A stretch of 64,000 nucleotides of DNA, taken from the NCBI GenBank assembly GCA_964391185.1, contig CAYMIX010000001.1:173309-237308 (forward strand). Reading direction: 5' to 3'. This document shows positions 43,021-52,527 of this stretch, piece after piece (position 1 is the first letter of the stretch; the number at the start of each line of letters is the position of its first letter). Position numbers and translations under genes: made by a program. This DNA is from JAKQEM01 sp964391185. Its GTDB lineage: Bacteria > Patescibacteriota > Gracilibacteria > Peribacterales > Peribacteraceae. The notes below the pieces were generated by a model. It was not told the DNA's origin. It worked only from the letters and a program-made list of their open reading frames with translations, and searched no databases.

Positions 43021-44496
43021 ATGTCCCTCAAGCTTTACAACACTCTTACAAAGCGCGAAGAACTTTTCGAGCCAGCTGACCCCTCCAGGGTGACGATGTA
43101 CACGTGTGGGCCAACGGTATACGGCCGTCCGCATATCGGAAATTATTCCAGCTTCCTGATGGCAGACCTTCTCCGCCGATGGTTGGAGGTGAAGGGATTC
43201 AATATCGTTCACGTAAAAAATATTACAGATGTCGGACACTTGGTTCGTGATGCTGATGAAGGTGAAGATAAAATTGAGAAACAAGCGCGCGAAGAACAGG
43301 GGAGTGTCACACATGAAAGTGTCATCGCAATTGCACGCAAATATGAAGAGCAATATTTAAAAGATGAACGTGCACTCAACATGCTCGAGCCAACGCACCG
43401 TCCACGTGCAAGTGAGTACGTGGAACAGATGAAAGTGATGATTGAAGATTTGTTACAAAAAGAAATTGCGTACGTCACTGCTGATGGAATTTATTTTGAT
43501 GTATCGAAATTTCCGCAGTACGGAGCCCTTTCTGGCAACACACTAGAAAATGTTTCTGCCGGTGCACGCGTCGATGTAAATGAAGAAAAAAAACATCCCG
43601 CGGATTTTGCTCTCTGGAAATTCTGCGTTGGAAAAAATGAACATCACGCGCTCCGATGGGAATCTCCGCGCGAAACTCGAAACTCGAAACTCGAAACTCG
43701 AAACAAGCCGGAAGGCTTTCCAGGTTGGCATATCGAATGCTCCGCGATGTCGCGTGCACTACTTGGTGATGTGATTGATCTCCACACTGGTGGTGAAGAT
43801 AATATTTTCCCGCATCACGAGTGTGAAATTGCGCAGAGTGAATGTGTGACGGGGAAGAAACCATTCGTGAAGATGTGGCTCCACAAGCGACGCATCGATT
43901 TGGAGGGAGAAAAGATGTCAAAGAGTCTTGGCAATGTGTTAAATATTCCTGACATAATCGATCGTGGGTACTCTCCACAGGACATTCGGTACTACCTTCT
44001 CTCGGTTCACTACCGCACAAATTTAAAATTTAGCTGGAAGGGGATGGATGATGCTAAAAAAGCACGCGCAAAAATCACAGAATGGATGAGCGAAATAGAG
44101 AACGCAAAAGCTTCAGAAGAATGCAGCGATGAACAACATGAATCATTCAAAAAATTATACGAAAATTTCCGTGACGCGATGGATAGTGACCTCAATACAT
44201 CCGGTGCGCTCGCAGCAATTTTTGAGATGATGTCGTGGCAACGAAATGCAAAAGAAATCTGTATGGATGTACATGCAGATCTCATGATGGCTGTTACATT
44301 TATCAAGCACACATTTGGATGCTTCGAAGCTCATACAGAAGCCATTTCTGATGATGCAGAAAAACTCGCAACACAACGCGATGAAGCGCGTGCAAAAAAA
44401 GATTTCGCAGAGTCAGATCGCTTGCGCGCTGAGCTCGAAAGTATGGGCTACGAAGTGCGCGATACAAGAGAGGGGACGAAGATTAAGAAGTTGTAA
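43021..44496 (+). CDS. cysS: Cysteinyl-tRNA synthetase
   Basis: The 491-residue class I synthetase charges tRNA-Cys. GRPHIGNY is the HIGH motif, CGPTVY and GWHIECSAMS carry zinc ligands with HHECEIAQSE, and EKMSKSLGN is KMSKS. Between WESPR and GFPGWHIECS lies an insertion (ETRNSKLETRN) coded by 4.7 copies of a 7-base repeat, where relatives have a short loop. Leaderless start. Confidence 0.96.
   Translation: MSLKLYNTLTKREELFEPADPSRVTMYTCGPTVYGRPHIGNYSSFLMADLLRRWLEVKGFNIVHVKNITDVGHLVRDADEGEDKIEKQAREEQGSVTHESVIAIARKYEEQYLKDERALNMLEPTHRPRASEYVEQMKVMIEDLLQKEIAYVTADGIYFDVSKFPQYGALSGNTLENVSAGARVDVNEEKKHPADFALWKFCVGKNEHHALRWESPRETRNSKLETRNKPEGFPGWHIECSAMSRALLGDVIDLHTGGEDNIFPHHECEIAQSECVTGKKPFVKMWLHKRRIDLEGEKMSKSLGNVLNIPDIIDRGYSPQDIRYYLLSVHYRTNLKFSWKGMDDAKKARAKITEWMSEIENAKASEECSDEQHESFKKLYENFRDAMDSDLNTSGALAAIFEMMSWQRNAKEICMDVHADLMMAVTFIKHTFGCFEAHTEAISDDAEKLATQRDEARAKKDFAESDRLRAELESMGYEVRDTREGTKIKKL
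43672..43704 (+). repeat. 7-base microsatellite (GAAACTC)4.7 inside cysS
   Basis: Four full and one partial copy. Because 7 is not a multiple of 3, gain or loss of one unit would shift the frame. Confidence 0.9.
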
Positions 44497-44518
44497 GGGA
44501 GTAGCGGTTTATGCTCTC

Positions 44519-44546
44519 TTGAGTCTATGCACGGTACGTGTACGAT
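44519..44546 (+). promoter_or_regulatory. Promoter of csrA copy 1
   Basis: TTGAGT, 16 bases, TACGAT. The same pair and spacing occurs before csrA copy 2. Confidence 0.6.
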
Positions 44547-44628
44547 GAACCTCTCTAACACGACAGAGTGCTAGAGGAATTGTTCTCTCACATGACTCAA
44601 ATTCGGCATCGCCGCGGGAGGGTTCGAA

Positions 44629-44940
44629 ATGCTCGTGCTAAACTGCAAGCAACATGAGTCCATCGTCATCGATGAGCGAATCGTTGTGACGGTGGTAGAG
44701 GTCAAAGGGGTCTACAAAGTCCGCCTAGGGATTGAGGCAGACAGGGACGTGTCGATTTACAAGCAGGAGCTCTATGTAGCGATTTGCCAGGAGCGGCTTC
44801 TCAGGAGCTACCGTGTTGCGAATATCGACCCGAGGTCTCGTGGAGCCAAGGGCCGCCTCGTGATGTATCTCAGGAAAAAGGGCCTCTCTGAGGAAATCCC
44901 CGCGGTGCTCGGAGGCAAGAAGGAAGTGCCTCCCGAGTAG
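44629..44940 (+). CDS. csrA: CsrA-family RNA-binding regulator, copy 1 (extended)
   Basis: The first 55 residues are CsrA-like (MLVLNCKQHESIVIDERIVV, VRLGIEADRDVSIYKQELY). CsrA dimers bind GGA motifs near SD sites and alter translation. This copy deviates at the N-terminal Arg (TRK to NCK) and has a 45-residue basic extension (RSRGAKGRLVMYLRKKGL) not found in normal CsrA. It is paired with a canonical copy 180 bases downstream under a related promoter. Confidence 0.85.
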   Translation: MLVLNCKQHESIVIDERIVVTVVEVKGVYKVRLGIEADRDVSIYKQELYVAICQERLLRSYRVANIDPRSRGAKGRLVMYLRKKGLSEEIPAVLGGKKEVPPE

Positions 44941-44972
44941 AAGCAATAACACGGCAGAACGCCATGTGAGAT

Positions 44973-45007
44973 CGCCGGTTGTCACTGAGGATTGCCGGCG
45001 TTTTTTT
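44973..45007 (+). terminator. Terminator of csrA copy 1
   Basis: CGCCGG and CCGGCG with T7. Confidence 0.85.
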
Positions 45008-45009
45008 AT

Positions 45010-45037
45010 TTGAGTCTTCGTGCAGATCGCGTACGAT
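45010..45037 (+). promoter_or_regulatory. Promoter of csrA copy 2
   Basis: TTGAGT, 16 bases, TACGAT; a near-duplicate of the copy 1 promoter, starting right after the copy 1 terminator. Confidence 0.6.
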
Positions 45038-45117
45038 AAGCTTCCCTAATGAAGCGTTTCATGAGGGATACATCCGTCACATGGATGTGAGTGGTCATTT
45101 CTCCAACGGAGACAGAC

Positions 45118-45321
45118 ATGCTTGTTTTGAGTAGGAAAAAGGATGAGAAGATTATTATTGGCGAGCGCATTGTCATCACGGTCGTCGAAATCCGTGGCGA
45201 TAAGGTTCGCCTTGGGATCGATGCGCCGAAAGACGTCACCGTGCACCGCCAGGAGGTGTACGAAGCGATCAAGCGCGAGCATGGGCACGATGAGAGTAGC
45301 AAATTGCCTCTCGACAAGTGA
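45118..45321 (+). CDS. csrA: CsrA carbon storage regulator, copy 2
   Basis: The 67-residue protein is canonical: MLVLSRKKDEKIIIGERIVI, VVEIRGDKVRLGIDAPKDV and VHRQEVYEAI cover the RNA-binding edges (Arg near residue 6 and at the strand-five position). It acts as a homodimer on mRNA leaders; FliW is the usual antagonist in flagellated bacteria but none is seen. ATG 45118 is preferred over 45091 since the protein then begins at the fold. Confidence 0.95.
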   Translation: MLVLSRKKDEKIIIGERIVITVVEIRGDKVRLGIDAPKDVTVHRQEVYEAIKREHGHDESSKLPLDK

Positions 45322-45359
45322 TCGTTACCCAAGCGCCAAGCCTCCACACTATGTGTCGG

Positions 45360-45393
45360 GCCGGTTTACCCCAATGGGTACACCGGCTTTTTT
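45360..45393 (+). terminator. Terminator of csrA copy 2
   Basis: GCCGGT/ACCGGC enclosing ACCC/GGGT, then T6. Confidence 0.92.
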
Positions 45394-46319
45394 GCGAAAT
45401 ACATTATCCACAGGTCCTGTGCATAACTCCGGGTTTGTATGGCAAAGTAGCGGTTGAAGTGAGGTATTCTTTACATATATACGCTTTTTCAGGAGTTTTT
45501 CGGTCCTCCTGAGGGTGTTTTAGCCTGTTACGCGAGAATACTAGTAAAGTTTATTTGCCATATAACGGTTCATTTTCGAGTAAAAACGCCTTATGATCGT
45601 TTCATTGATGTGCCATTCAGCTTATAGGTTGTTTTTATAGGCATTATGATCAATAATGTTAAGTTTAATATACATAATGTTTAAACCTGTATACCAACTT
45701 CAGATGAAAATACGTTTTTCAACCATAGTCCTCTGTTTTATCAACATGACTTGGAGGCCTTTTTTGGCACATTCCATTCGCCAAACGGCTCCACAATTCA
45801 TTTGTAGAATAGCCTATTAAGGGTTATTAACACGTGAGAATTGGTCAAGTACGGTGTGCATCCATGTGTAACGGAGGCTGCTCATACCCGTTTGAGAAGA
45901 TGCATATGGAGATAGAGGAATCTTGCGCATATGTGAGTGTCCTCGGTAGCATCTCCCAGTTCCACTTCTCTTTCCTGAGTGGTGGGATCTGTGCACGGAT
46001 CCTTCACATACCGGCACCCTCGCTTCCCGTACGAGAAAGCTGTTAGGTTTTCTTCCCACGGTGTCGCCGAGATTACACACCTCGTTCCTACTTCCTTATA
46101 TAGGGAAGTTTTCCCGGTCGTGTTCGCTTCCGCTTTTGATTTCTCATTGTGCATCGTATGCAGCTGCTTCTCTGACGTGTCATCTCTTTAGTTGTAAGGA
46201 GACGAGTGCGTTTATGTCACTGCTCCCCATCAACACAGATGAGTGGTGGCCTTTCGTGAGATCAACCGGTAGCCCCTCTGTTTCCCTTGTTTTTTATCTC
46301 TTACATTCCACATCTCCCT
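45394..46319 (+). other. Long gene-free leader of the S-layer gene
   Basis: About 925 bases without a convincing frame. The first 300 are AT-rich and hold a CAGGAG/CTCCTG hairpin (about 45490). The rest is mixed. It probably contains the promoter(s) and a long 5' leader for the S-layer gene. Confidence 0.5.
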
Positions 46320-49300
46320 ATGGACGTTTCTCGTATGAAGAAATTGTTCGCAGGTATGTCTGCTGTGGCAATTACCCTTACCCAAGTTGGTACGGCAATT
46401 GCTGCGTACAGCGACGTTCCTGCAGGAGTCTGGTACGAAGAGGCAGTCGAAGCGTTTACGGACGCTGGCTACCTTGACGCTGCTCAGACTCGCTTCCGCG
46501 GTGGCGAAAACGCTAACCGTGCGGAATTCACAAAGCTCGTTGTCGAGCTTAACGGCGGAATCCTATCCACACCGCCAGCTGTTCCTAGCTTTGACGACGT
46601 CAAGCCAGGTGCCTGGTACTACGGATACATGGAGGAAGCTGGTAAAGAAGGATGGGTAAAGGGTGACAATAACTGCTACGGCAGCCACCCATGTAACGCT
46701 CGCCCAGCTGCGAACATCAATCGCGCTGAAGCAGCTGCGCTCATCGTTCGCGCATTCGGTCTTGATTCAACTGGAAATGCTCCGTCCTTTGTGGACGTCC
46801 CATCCGGCCAGTGGTACACAGACGTCGTTCAGACGGCTGCTGATCACTGCGTTCTCCAGGGTGACGACGCAACAGGCCGCGCTCGCCCAGCTGACTTCAT
46901 GAACCGTGCAGAAATGGTGGTCATGCTCCACCGCGTCGATCAGGGTCTCACCTATGGTGTAGACTGTTCTGCCGACAGCGAAGCTGAAGCTATGATCGTC
47001 GACGTTATGGCTACTTCCGAGAACACTGTTGAAGTTGAATTCAACAAGAACCTCGATGAAGACGCTGCTATGGACGCTGCAAAGTACATGGTGAGTGGTG
47101 ACGCTGACATTGATGTGTCAGACGTTACAATGGTCGATGAGCAGGCTGTTGAGCTCACGCTCGCAGAGGCAACTGACCCAGATGGACAGTACACACTCTC
47201 CGTTGAAGACATGGAAACGGCTGATGGTGACATGTTCTCTGACTCCATGGATTTTGATGGCTACACAGAAATTGAGCGTGGCGACGGTACTCTCGAAGTA
47301 TCCCTCGCTTCCACAAACCCAGCTGCAGACACTGTTCCACAGGGTGCAGTAGGAGTTGTGCTCGCTTCTCTTGATCTCACGGCTTCTTGCGATGACGACG
47401 TTGTCATCTCAGAGCTCACTGTCTTGCACGAAGGCTTCGGTGACGAAGGCGACATCAGCGGCGTTTACGCTGCTATCGATGGAGGCCGCGTTTCCCGCAA
47501 GCGTTCTCTTGATTCCCAGGACCAGACGTCAGACCTCCGCTTCACGGAGCCTTTGACAGTCGAAGCTTGTGAAACACAGACAGTTGACATCGTTGCTGAC
47601 TTCGACACCTCCCTCACGGCTGGTGCTGAGCACAACATTGCTGTTGAACTTCCTTCCGATTTCCAGAGCAACGCTTTGGATGTTGAAGGAAACTTCCCAC
47701 TCCGCGGTAACACGTTCCGCATCGCTGCAGTCACTTCTGGAACAATGACAGTTGCATACCGCGCTGTATCTCCAGACGAAGTTGACGTTGGTGATGATGC
47801 TAAGGTTGTTGGTAAGTTCGAACTTTCCACGAACTCTGTTGAAGACCAGACTGTGTATTCCATGACATTGGAACAGAATGGTACTGCTTCAGATGGCGAT
47901 ATTTCGAACATCATGGTTCGCCGCACAGATGGCACTGTTCTCACGAACACTGTTGCTAACACTGTTGGCGATTTCGTAACACTCGTTTTCGATCCTCCAT
48001 TCACTGTACTCGAAGGTGACAAGATCACTCTCGAGGTTGTGGCTGACGTCGATAGCGGTGCTGGCGAAACAGTTGTTATGCACTTCGAAGAGAGTTCTGA
48101 CCTCTTTGCTGTCGGATCCCTCTACGGATACGGCGTCAACGGCCAGCTCTACGGCTCCCAGGTTTCATTGCCTACAGCCGACGATGCTGACACTGTGACG
48201 ATCCAGGCTGGTGAATTTACCATCGAACTTGATGGTCCAGTTCAGCAGAAGTACACACGCGATGACGACGATGCCGTGCTCGCTAAGGTCAACATGATCA
48301 CTGGCGGCGAGTCCCTTGACCTCAAGGAACTCTTCATGGCTATCGAAGTACAGAGCTCTTCCGGAGTTGGTCTCGGTTCCGCAACCGACGTCAGCGAAGT
48401 TCTCGAAGACGTTGAATTGCGCAACACCAAGACTGGCCAGACTATCTCAGCTTCCCGCCTTACAACGGCTGGATCTGCAACAGCTGGTGATTACTTCTCC
48501 AACAACACTGAGACATGGCAGATCTACCGCTTCGATGACTTCATCATCGACTCCGATCAGTCATGGGAAGTCCGCGCTGACTTCATCGACAACGGCGCAG
48601 GCAACCACCCAACAAGCGGAGACAAGTTCCGCGTGCACGTTTGTGCAGAACCTACGAACACAGCTTCTGGAACAGATGGCTGTACGTTCGGTGGTTTGAT
48701 CACAGAGGTTGAGACATACAACATGAAGATCGAAGGTCTCTCCACGGGTGATCCAGTGACGGACGTTCGCCCAGGCGGCTCCATCACAGGTAACTTCCAC
48801 CGTATCTCTGCTCCTGAGCTAAACGTTGCCGTTATCGGTAACTCCGGCACAGACACAGCAGTAAAGAACTCCAAGAACATCAACCTTCTCCGCTTCGAAG
48901 CTCGCGCTGGTGAAGCTGAGGATGTGCTCCTCACAAAGGCTTCGTTCAATGCACACTCAGGATCACTCTTGAATGCACAGAACTACGCTCTTTGGGCCGA
49001 CACAGATGGCGACTCCGTTGTTGATACAATCCTTGAAAAGGGTGTATCTGCACAGGGTTCCCCATCAACAATCACCTTCGATGAACTCGCAGGTGGTGGT
49101 TATGTTGTTCCGTCTGAAGAAACAGTTCTCTTCGAAGTTCATGGCGACATCGCTTCTAACTTCCAGGGAAACCCATCACTCCGCCTTGGCTTTGCTACAG
49201 GTTCCACCCTCAGCAACGATTATATCGAAGCTGAACAGGTAGACGATGGCTCCAGCCTCTCCGGAATCAAGACGAACAACACATTCCCATCAAGCGTTAC

Positions 49301-50528
49301 GACAGCTGACATCATTGTCACGACTGCTACGAACAAGCGCTGGAGCTTGGTTTCCCAGGGAGACCTCTTCGTCTCCAAGGATTCAACATCCATCCGCTCA
49401 CGCCAACTTCTTGGTGGTACGCTCGGCGACACCGTTCTCCGCTTGCAATTCCGCGCTCAGAACGAAGACGTCGACGTTACGGACATCCAGATCGCTTCCT
49501 CCGGTTCCACGGCTACATCTATCGATCGCCTTGAACTCTACAAGGATGGCGAAACAACAGCCTTCACGACTGCTACGGTCGGAGGATGTGGAACGGATGA
49601 TGTTCTGACGACGAACCCAGGCAAGAGCAGCGAATCCATCCGCACATTCTGTGCAAACATGGAAAGCCGCCAGCTCATTGTGCCGAAGGGTCAAGAACTT
49701 GATGTTGTGGTTCGCCCACGCTTGAAGACTGACACAAACGGTGCTACTTCAAACGAAGACATCGTTCTCTGGTTGCCTCAGTACGCTGTTTCTGACAACG
49801 CAACAGGTTCCGGAGCAATCCGCGCTCGTGGTGCTGAGTCCAGCAACAACCTGATCGCAAACAATGCTGCAGGAGGCACGACTGTTACATCCGGTGAAAT
49901 CTTCATCGGTACGAACGCTCCAGCCAACAGCAACTCTGCTGTGGTCAGCAACAAGAACGAGGTTGTGCTTTCGAAGATCACATCGATCACGAATGCAAAC
50001 CCAGATGCAGACAATACGAACGTTCCAACAGGCGTACGCCCACTTGGTCAGTTCAAGTTTACTGCAGCTACAAACTCCAACTCTCTTAACGGTAACAACA
50101 AGGCTACACTTTCCGGTGTAATCTTCACTGTTGCTGCTACGAACGTTGACCTTGATTCCAGCTTGTTCAAGTTCTACAACAAGGCTGACAGTTCCACGAA
50201 AGTTGACTGTACAGTTTTGAGCGCACTTGCTTCATCTGGATCATTGAAGGTTCAGTGTAAGTCGCTTGCAGCATCCACCGTGAACACTGCGCTTGACTCT
50301 GGTGAGTCTGTCACATTCGTTCTCGAAGGATCTGTCACGAACCCACAAGTAACATCCTCCAACTCTACGTTGCAGGTGTCCTTGCAGGACTTCTCTGACA
50401 TTGCTGACACGACATTCGGTACATCTACCTCTTCCATCCATTGGTTGGATAAGGACACTGCTACCTCCGTATTCTACTGGGTTGAATACGCAGACACTGT
50501 CGTTAACTCCACAAGCTACAAGAGCTAA
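46320..50528 (+). CDS. S-layer protein with three SLH domains
   Basis: The product is about 1400 residues. The signal peptide starts at MKKLFAGMSAVAITL and may be the true start (ATG 46335). Three SLH repeats follow (AYSDVPAGVWYEEAVEAFTD, FDDVKPGAWYYGYMEEAG, FVDVPSGQWYTDVVQTAA), each ending in an N-R-A/E segment, which bind wall polymer. The remaining 1150 residues are Thr/Ser/Asp-rich beta domains, starting with an Ig-like VEVEFNKNLDEDAA. It should form the cell's outer coat. Long leader and strong terminator suit an abundant protein. Confidence 0.92.
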   Translation: MDVSRMKKLFAGMSAVAITLTQVGTAIAAYSDVPAGVWYEEAVEAFTDAGYLDAAQTRFRGGENANRAEFTKLVVELNGGILSTPPAVPSFDDVKPGAWYYGYMEEAGKEGWVKGDNNCYGSHPCNARPAANINRAEAAALIVRAFGLDSTGNAPSFVDVPSGQWYTDVVQTAADHCVLQGDDATGRARPADFMNRAEMVVMLHRVDQGLTYGVDCSADSEAEAMIVDVMATSENTVEVEFNKNLDEDAAMDAAKYMVSGDADIDVSDVTMVDEQAVELTLAEATDPDGQYTLSVEDMETADGDMFSDSMDFDGYTEIERGDGTLEVSLASTNPAADTVPQGAVGVVLASLDLTASCDDDVVISELTVLHEGFGDEGDISGVYAAIDGGRVSRKRSLDSQDQTSDLRFTEPLTVEACETQTVDIVADFDTSLTAGAEHNIAVELPSDFQSNALDVEGNFPLRGNTFRIAAVTSGTMTVAYRAVSPDEVDVGDDAKVVGKFELSTNSVEDQTVYSMTLEQNGTASDGDISNIMVRRTDGTVLTNTVANTVGDFVTLVFDPPFTVLEGDKITLEVVADVDSGAGETVVMHFEESSDLFAVGSLYGYGVNGQLYGSQVSLPTADDADTVTIQAGEFTIELDGPVQQKYTRDDDDAVLAKVNMITGGESLDLKELFMAIEVQSSSGVGLGSATDVSEVLEDVELRNTKTGQTISASRLTTAGSATAGDYFSNNTETWQIYRFDDFIIDSDQSWEVRADFIDNGAGNHPTSGDKFRVHVCAEPTNTASGTDGCTFGGLITEVETYNMKIEGLSTGDPVTDVRPGGSITGNFHRISAPELNVAVIGNSGTDTAVKNSKNINLLRFEARAGEAEDVLLTKASFNAHSGSLLNAQNYALWADTDGDSVVDTILEKGVSAQGSPSTITFDELAGGGYVVPSEETVLFEVHGDIASNFQGNPSLRLGFATGSTLSNDYIEAEQVDDGSSLSGIKTNNTFPSSVTTADIIVTTATNKRWSLVSQGDLFVSKDSTSIRSRQLLGGTLGDTVLRLQFRAQNEDVDVTDIQIASSGSTATSIDRLELYKDGETTAFTTATVGGCGTDDVLTTNPGKSSESIRTFCANMESRQLIVPKGQELDVVVRPRLKTDTNGATSNEDIVLWLPQYAVSDNATGSGAIRARGAESSNNLIANNAAGGTTVTSGEIFIGTNAPANSNSAVVSNKNEVVLSKITSITNANPDADNTNVPTGVRPLGQFKFTAATNSNSLNGNNKATLSGVIFTVAATNVDLDSSLFKFYNKADSSTKVDCTVLSALASSGSLKVQCKSLAASTVNTALDSGESVTFVLEGSVTNPQVTSSNSTLQVSLQDFSDIADTTFGTSTSSIHWLDKDTATSVFYWVEYADTVVNSTSYKS

Positions 50529-50566
50529 TAACTCTTCTAGCCTTCTGGATCGCTACGCTTAGCGAG

Positions 50567-50599
50567 AAAAAAGCCCCGCCGAAAGGTGGGGCTTTTTTT
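50567..50599 (+). terminator. Terminator of the S-layer gene
   Basis: AAAAAGCCCC-GCC and GGT-GGGGCTTTTT with a GAAA loop; works on both strands. Confidence 0.95.
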
Positions 50600-50729
50600 G
50601 TTGTTTATGTAAGAAAGAAATAACAAATAACAAAGAAATATTCCAAACAGGAACAATGAATCAAAAGATAAATTTGTACGTTGATGTTTAATATTTGAAG
50701 CCTTTCTTTGTTGTGTGGGATTTCAAGTT

Positions 50730-51749
50730 TCAGAACAATCTCCGTTTTATTTTTAGCAGCCTCTGCATTATAGGTTTTAATACAATTTGCTGCTCCGGTG
50801 GGTACGTAACGACAGTTCCTCCAAACTTTTCTTTAAAGCTGCTAATGCCAGCCCATGCATGATGAGGCCCCGTTCCAGGCGGTGCGATTCCGAGGAGATC
50901 GTAGTGCGTGCAGCCAGCTTTTTTGCAGTGTTGAATAGCTTCCCATTGCAGCAAATACGGAGCCATGAGTGCGCGGTGTTCATAGTCAGAAGCACCGTAG
51001 TAGTAGATACCTGTATGGTCGTAGATGGTGCCGATTAATCCTGCAATGGGGGAGGATTCAGAGGAACTTTCGTTCTTCTGCATCCTTTGCATCCTCTGCA
51101 TCTTTTCGGAATATGCCAATAGTAAGAAACTTCCAGGAAGATGTTCTAGGAAGGCCTTCAGCTGTTTCTTGGAAGGAATCCCAAAACCATCGCGCCCGCC
51201 AGTTTTCTTCGCGAGCTCATAGTATGCATCGATGTCGTCAGACTTCTTTATAAGGACGTCATTCTTCTGTGCGACTTTGATGTTATAGCGGCCTTTTTGG
51301 TGCATCTGAGCCAGTAGCGCTTCGTCATTCAATGTGAGGTCAAGAATGCGGGTAGCTTCTGGTTGTTCGTGGCGTGCTGTGGGCTTTGAGTTGTGGGCTT
51401 TGAGTTGTGTAGAAGGAGAAAAATATATCGATATACATTTTTCCTTCGATGCATGAGATTTAATTTGTTGAAGCAGTTCGGTTGCGCATTGCTCATCGCC
51501 CATAGCCCAAAGCGGCCCCCGTTGTATATCCCACGTACTCAGACCCATAATTGTCTTATCTATCACCACCAGTGCCGAAGCCTTGATCTCTTGGCCTTCC
51601 ATAGCTGCGTAGAAACGCATTTCGCGCCCAAGGCTTTCCTGATACTGCTTCCATTCCAACGACTGCCACAGGCTGCCCTGTCGATGCTGCTTGATCCACT
51701 CGTTGTAACTGTTCAATTCTTCTGCCGATGTTAATTGGTGAACGATCAC
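50730..51749 (-). CDS. FemAB-family peptidyltransferase
   Basis: The 339-residue GNAT-fold enzyme adds amino acids from aminoacyl-tRNA to peptidoglycan stems or lipid II. GSLWQSLEWKQYQESLG, HQKGRYNIKVAQKNDV, IYYYGASDYEHRALMAPYLLQWEAI and HYDLLGIAP are family segments. Two low-complexity inserts interrupt it: LKAHNSKPTAR (14-base repeat, about 51375) and MQRMQRMQ (9-base repeat, about 51080-51105), the second between a core strand and the PIAGLIGTI strand. Confidence 0.9.
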   Translation of the reverse strand: MIVHQLTSAEELNSYNEWIKQHRQGSLWQSLEWKQYQESLGREMRFYAAMEGQEIKASALVVIDKTIMGLSTWDIQRGPLWAMGDEQCATELLQQIKSHASKEKCISIYFSPSTQLKAHNSKPTARHEQPEATRILDLTLNDEALLAQMHQKGRYNIKVAQKNDVLIKKSDDIDAYYELAKKTGGRDGFGIPSKKQLKAFLEHLPGSFLLLAYSEKMQRMQRMQKNESSSESSPIAGLIGTIYDHTGIYYYGASDYEHRALMAPYLLQWEAIQHCKKAGCTHYDLLGIAPPGTGPHHAWAGISSFKEKFGGTVVTYPPEQQIVLKPIMQRLLKIKRRLF

Positions 51750-51750
51750 T

Positions 51751-51862
51751 GAGTAGTAGAGTACTAGACTATTGGAATACTAGGAAAAGCGAGTAAATCG
51801 GTCATTATTTGCCTTATAGATCCGTCCTAGTATTCTAGTAATCCATTACTCCAATATTCTTG
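51751..51862. repeat. Short-unit inverted repeat (TACTAGAC family)
   Basis: GAGTACTAGACTATTGGAAT and ACTAGG on the left face CCTAGTATTCTAGTAATCC and CTCCAATATTC on the right, between divergent genes. Confidence 0.75.
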
Positions 51863-51863
51863 T

Positions 51864-52466
51864 ATGCCACACCAGCTTCCAGCCCTTCCATATACCTATG
51901 AAGCCCTCGAGCCTCACTTCGATGCTCGAACGATGGAGATTCACCATACAAAGCACCATCAGACATATGTTGATAAATTGAACGCGGCAATCGCCGGAAC
52001 AGAATGGGAAAATATGTCTGTTGATGAATTGCTGAAAAACTTTTCCAACGTTCCAGAAGATAAAAAGACAGCAGTGAAGAATCATGGCGGGGGACACGCG
52101 AATCACAGTTTGTTTTGGACGATTCTTTCCAAAGATGGCGGAGCTCCAGCAGGGGATTTGGAGAAGGCACTCATCGATTCATTTGGATCCGTTCAAGATT
52201 TCAAAGTGAAGTTCTCCGAAAAAGCGACGACCGTGTTTGGTTCCGGTTGGGCATGGTTAGTGATGGATAATGGAAAGTTAGCGATCGAAAGTAAGCCAAA
52301 TCAGGACTCACCATTAATGGAAGGTAAGACGCCAATTCTTGGACTCGATGTATGGGAGCATGCGTATTATCTCAAGTTCCAGAACAAGCGCCCTGATTAC
52401 ATCGCAGAATTCTGGAATGTTGTTAATTGGAATGAAGTCGCACGCAGGTTTGCAGAAGCTCAATAA
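51864..52466 (+). CDS. sodA: Superoxide dismutase (Fe/Mn family)
   Basis: The 200-residue enzyme converts superoxide to peroxide and oxygen. Metal ligands are in MEIHHTKHHQTYV (His), GGGHANHSLFW (His) and LDVWEHAYYLKF (Asp and His). The GGHxNHxxFW form is typical of Mn or cambialistic types; metal choice cannot be read with certainty. It starts directly after an inverted repeat and has its own terminator. Confidence 0.95.
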   Translation: MPHQLPALPYTYEALEPHFDARTMEIHHTKHHQTYVDKLNAAIAGTEWENMSVDELLKNFSNVPEDKKTAVKNHGGGHANHSLFWTILSKDGGAPAGDLEKALIDSFGSVQDFKVKFSEKATTVFGSGWAWLVMDNGKLAIESKPNQDSPLMEGKTPILGLDVWEHAYYLKFQNKRPDYIAEFWNVVNWNEVARRFAEAQ

Positions 52467-52469
52467 AAC

Positions 52470-52505
52470 CCTGTACCGGAGCGCCTAAGCGCACTGGTAC
52501 AGGGT
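52470..52505 (+). terminator. Terminator of sodA
   Basis: ACCCTGTACC and TGGTACAGGGT enclose GCGC/GCGC; few T follow, so strength is moderate. Confidence 0.7.
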
Positions 52506-52527
52506 CGGCTTCTCAGCTCACACAGGG

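Noticed and set aside
45834..46046. Cys-rich 70-aa frame upstream of the S-layer gene
   Set aside because: No start signals and frames open equally on both strands; more likely leader sequence.
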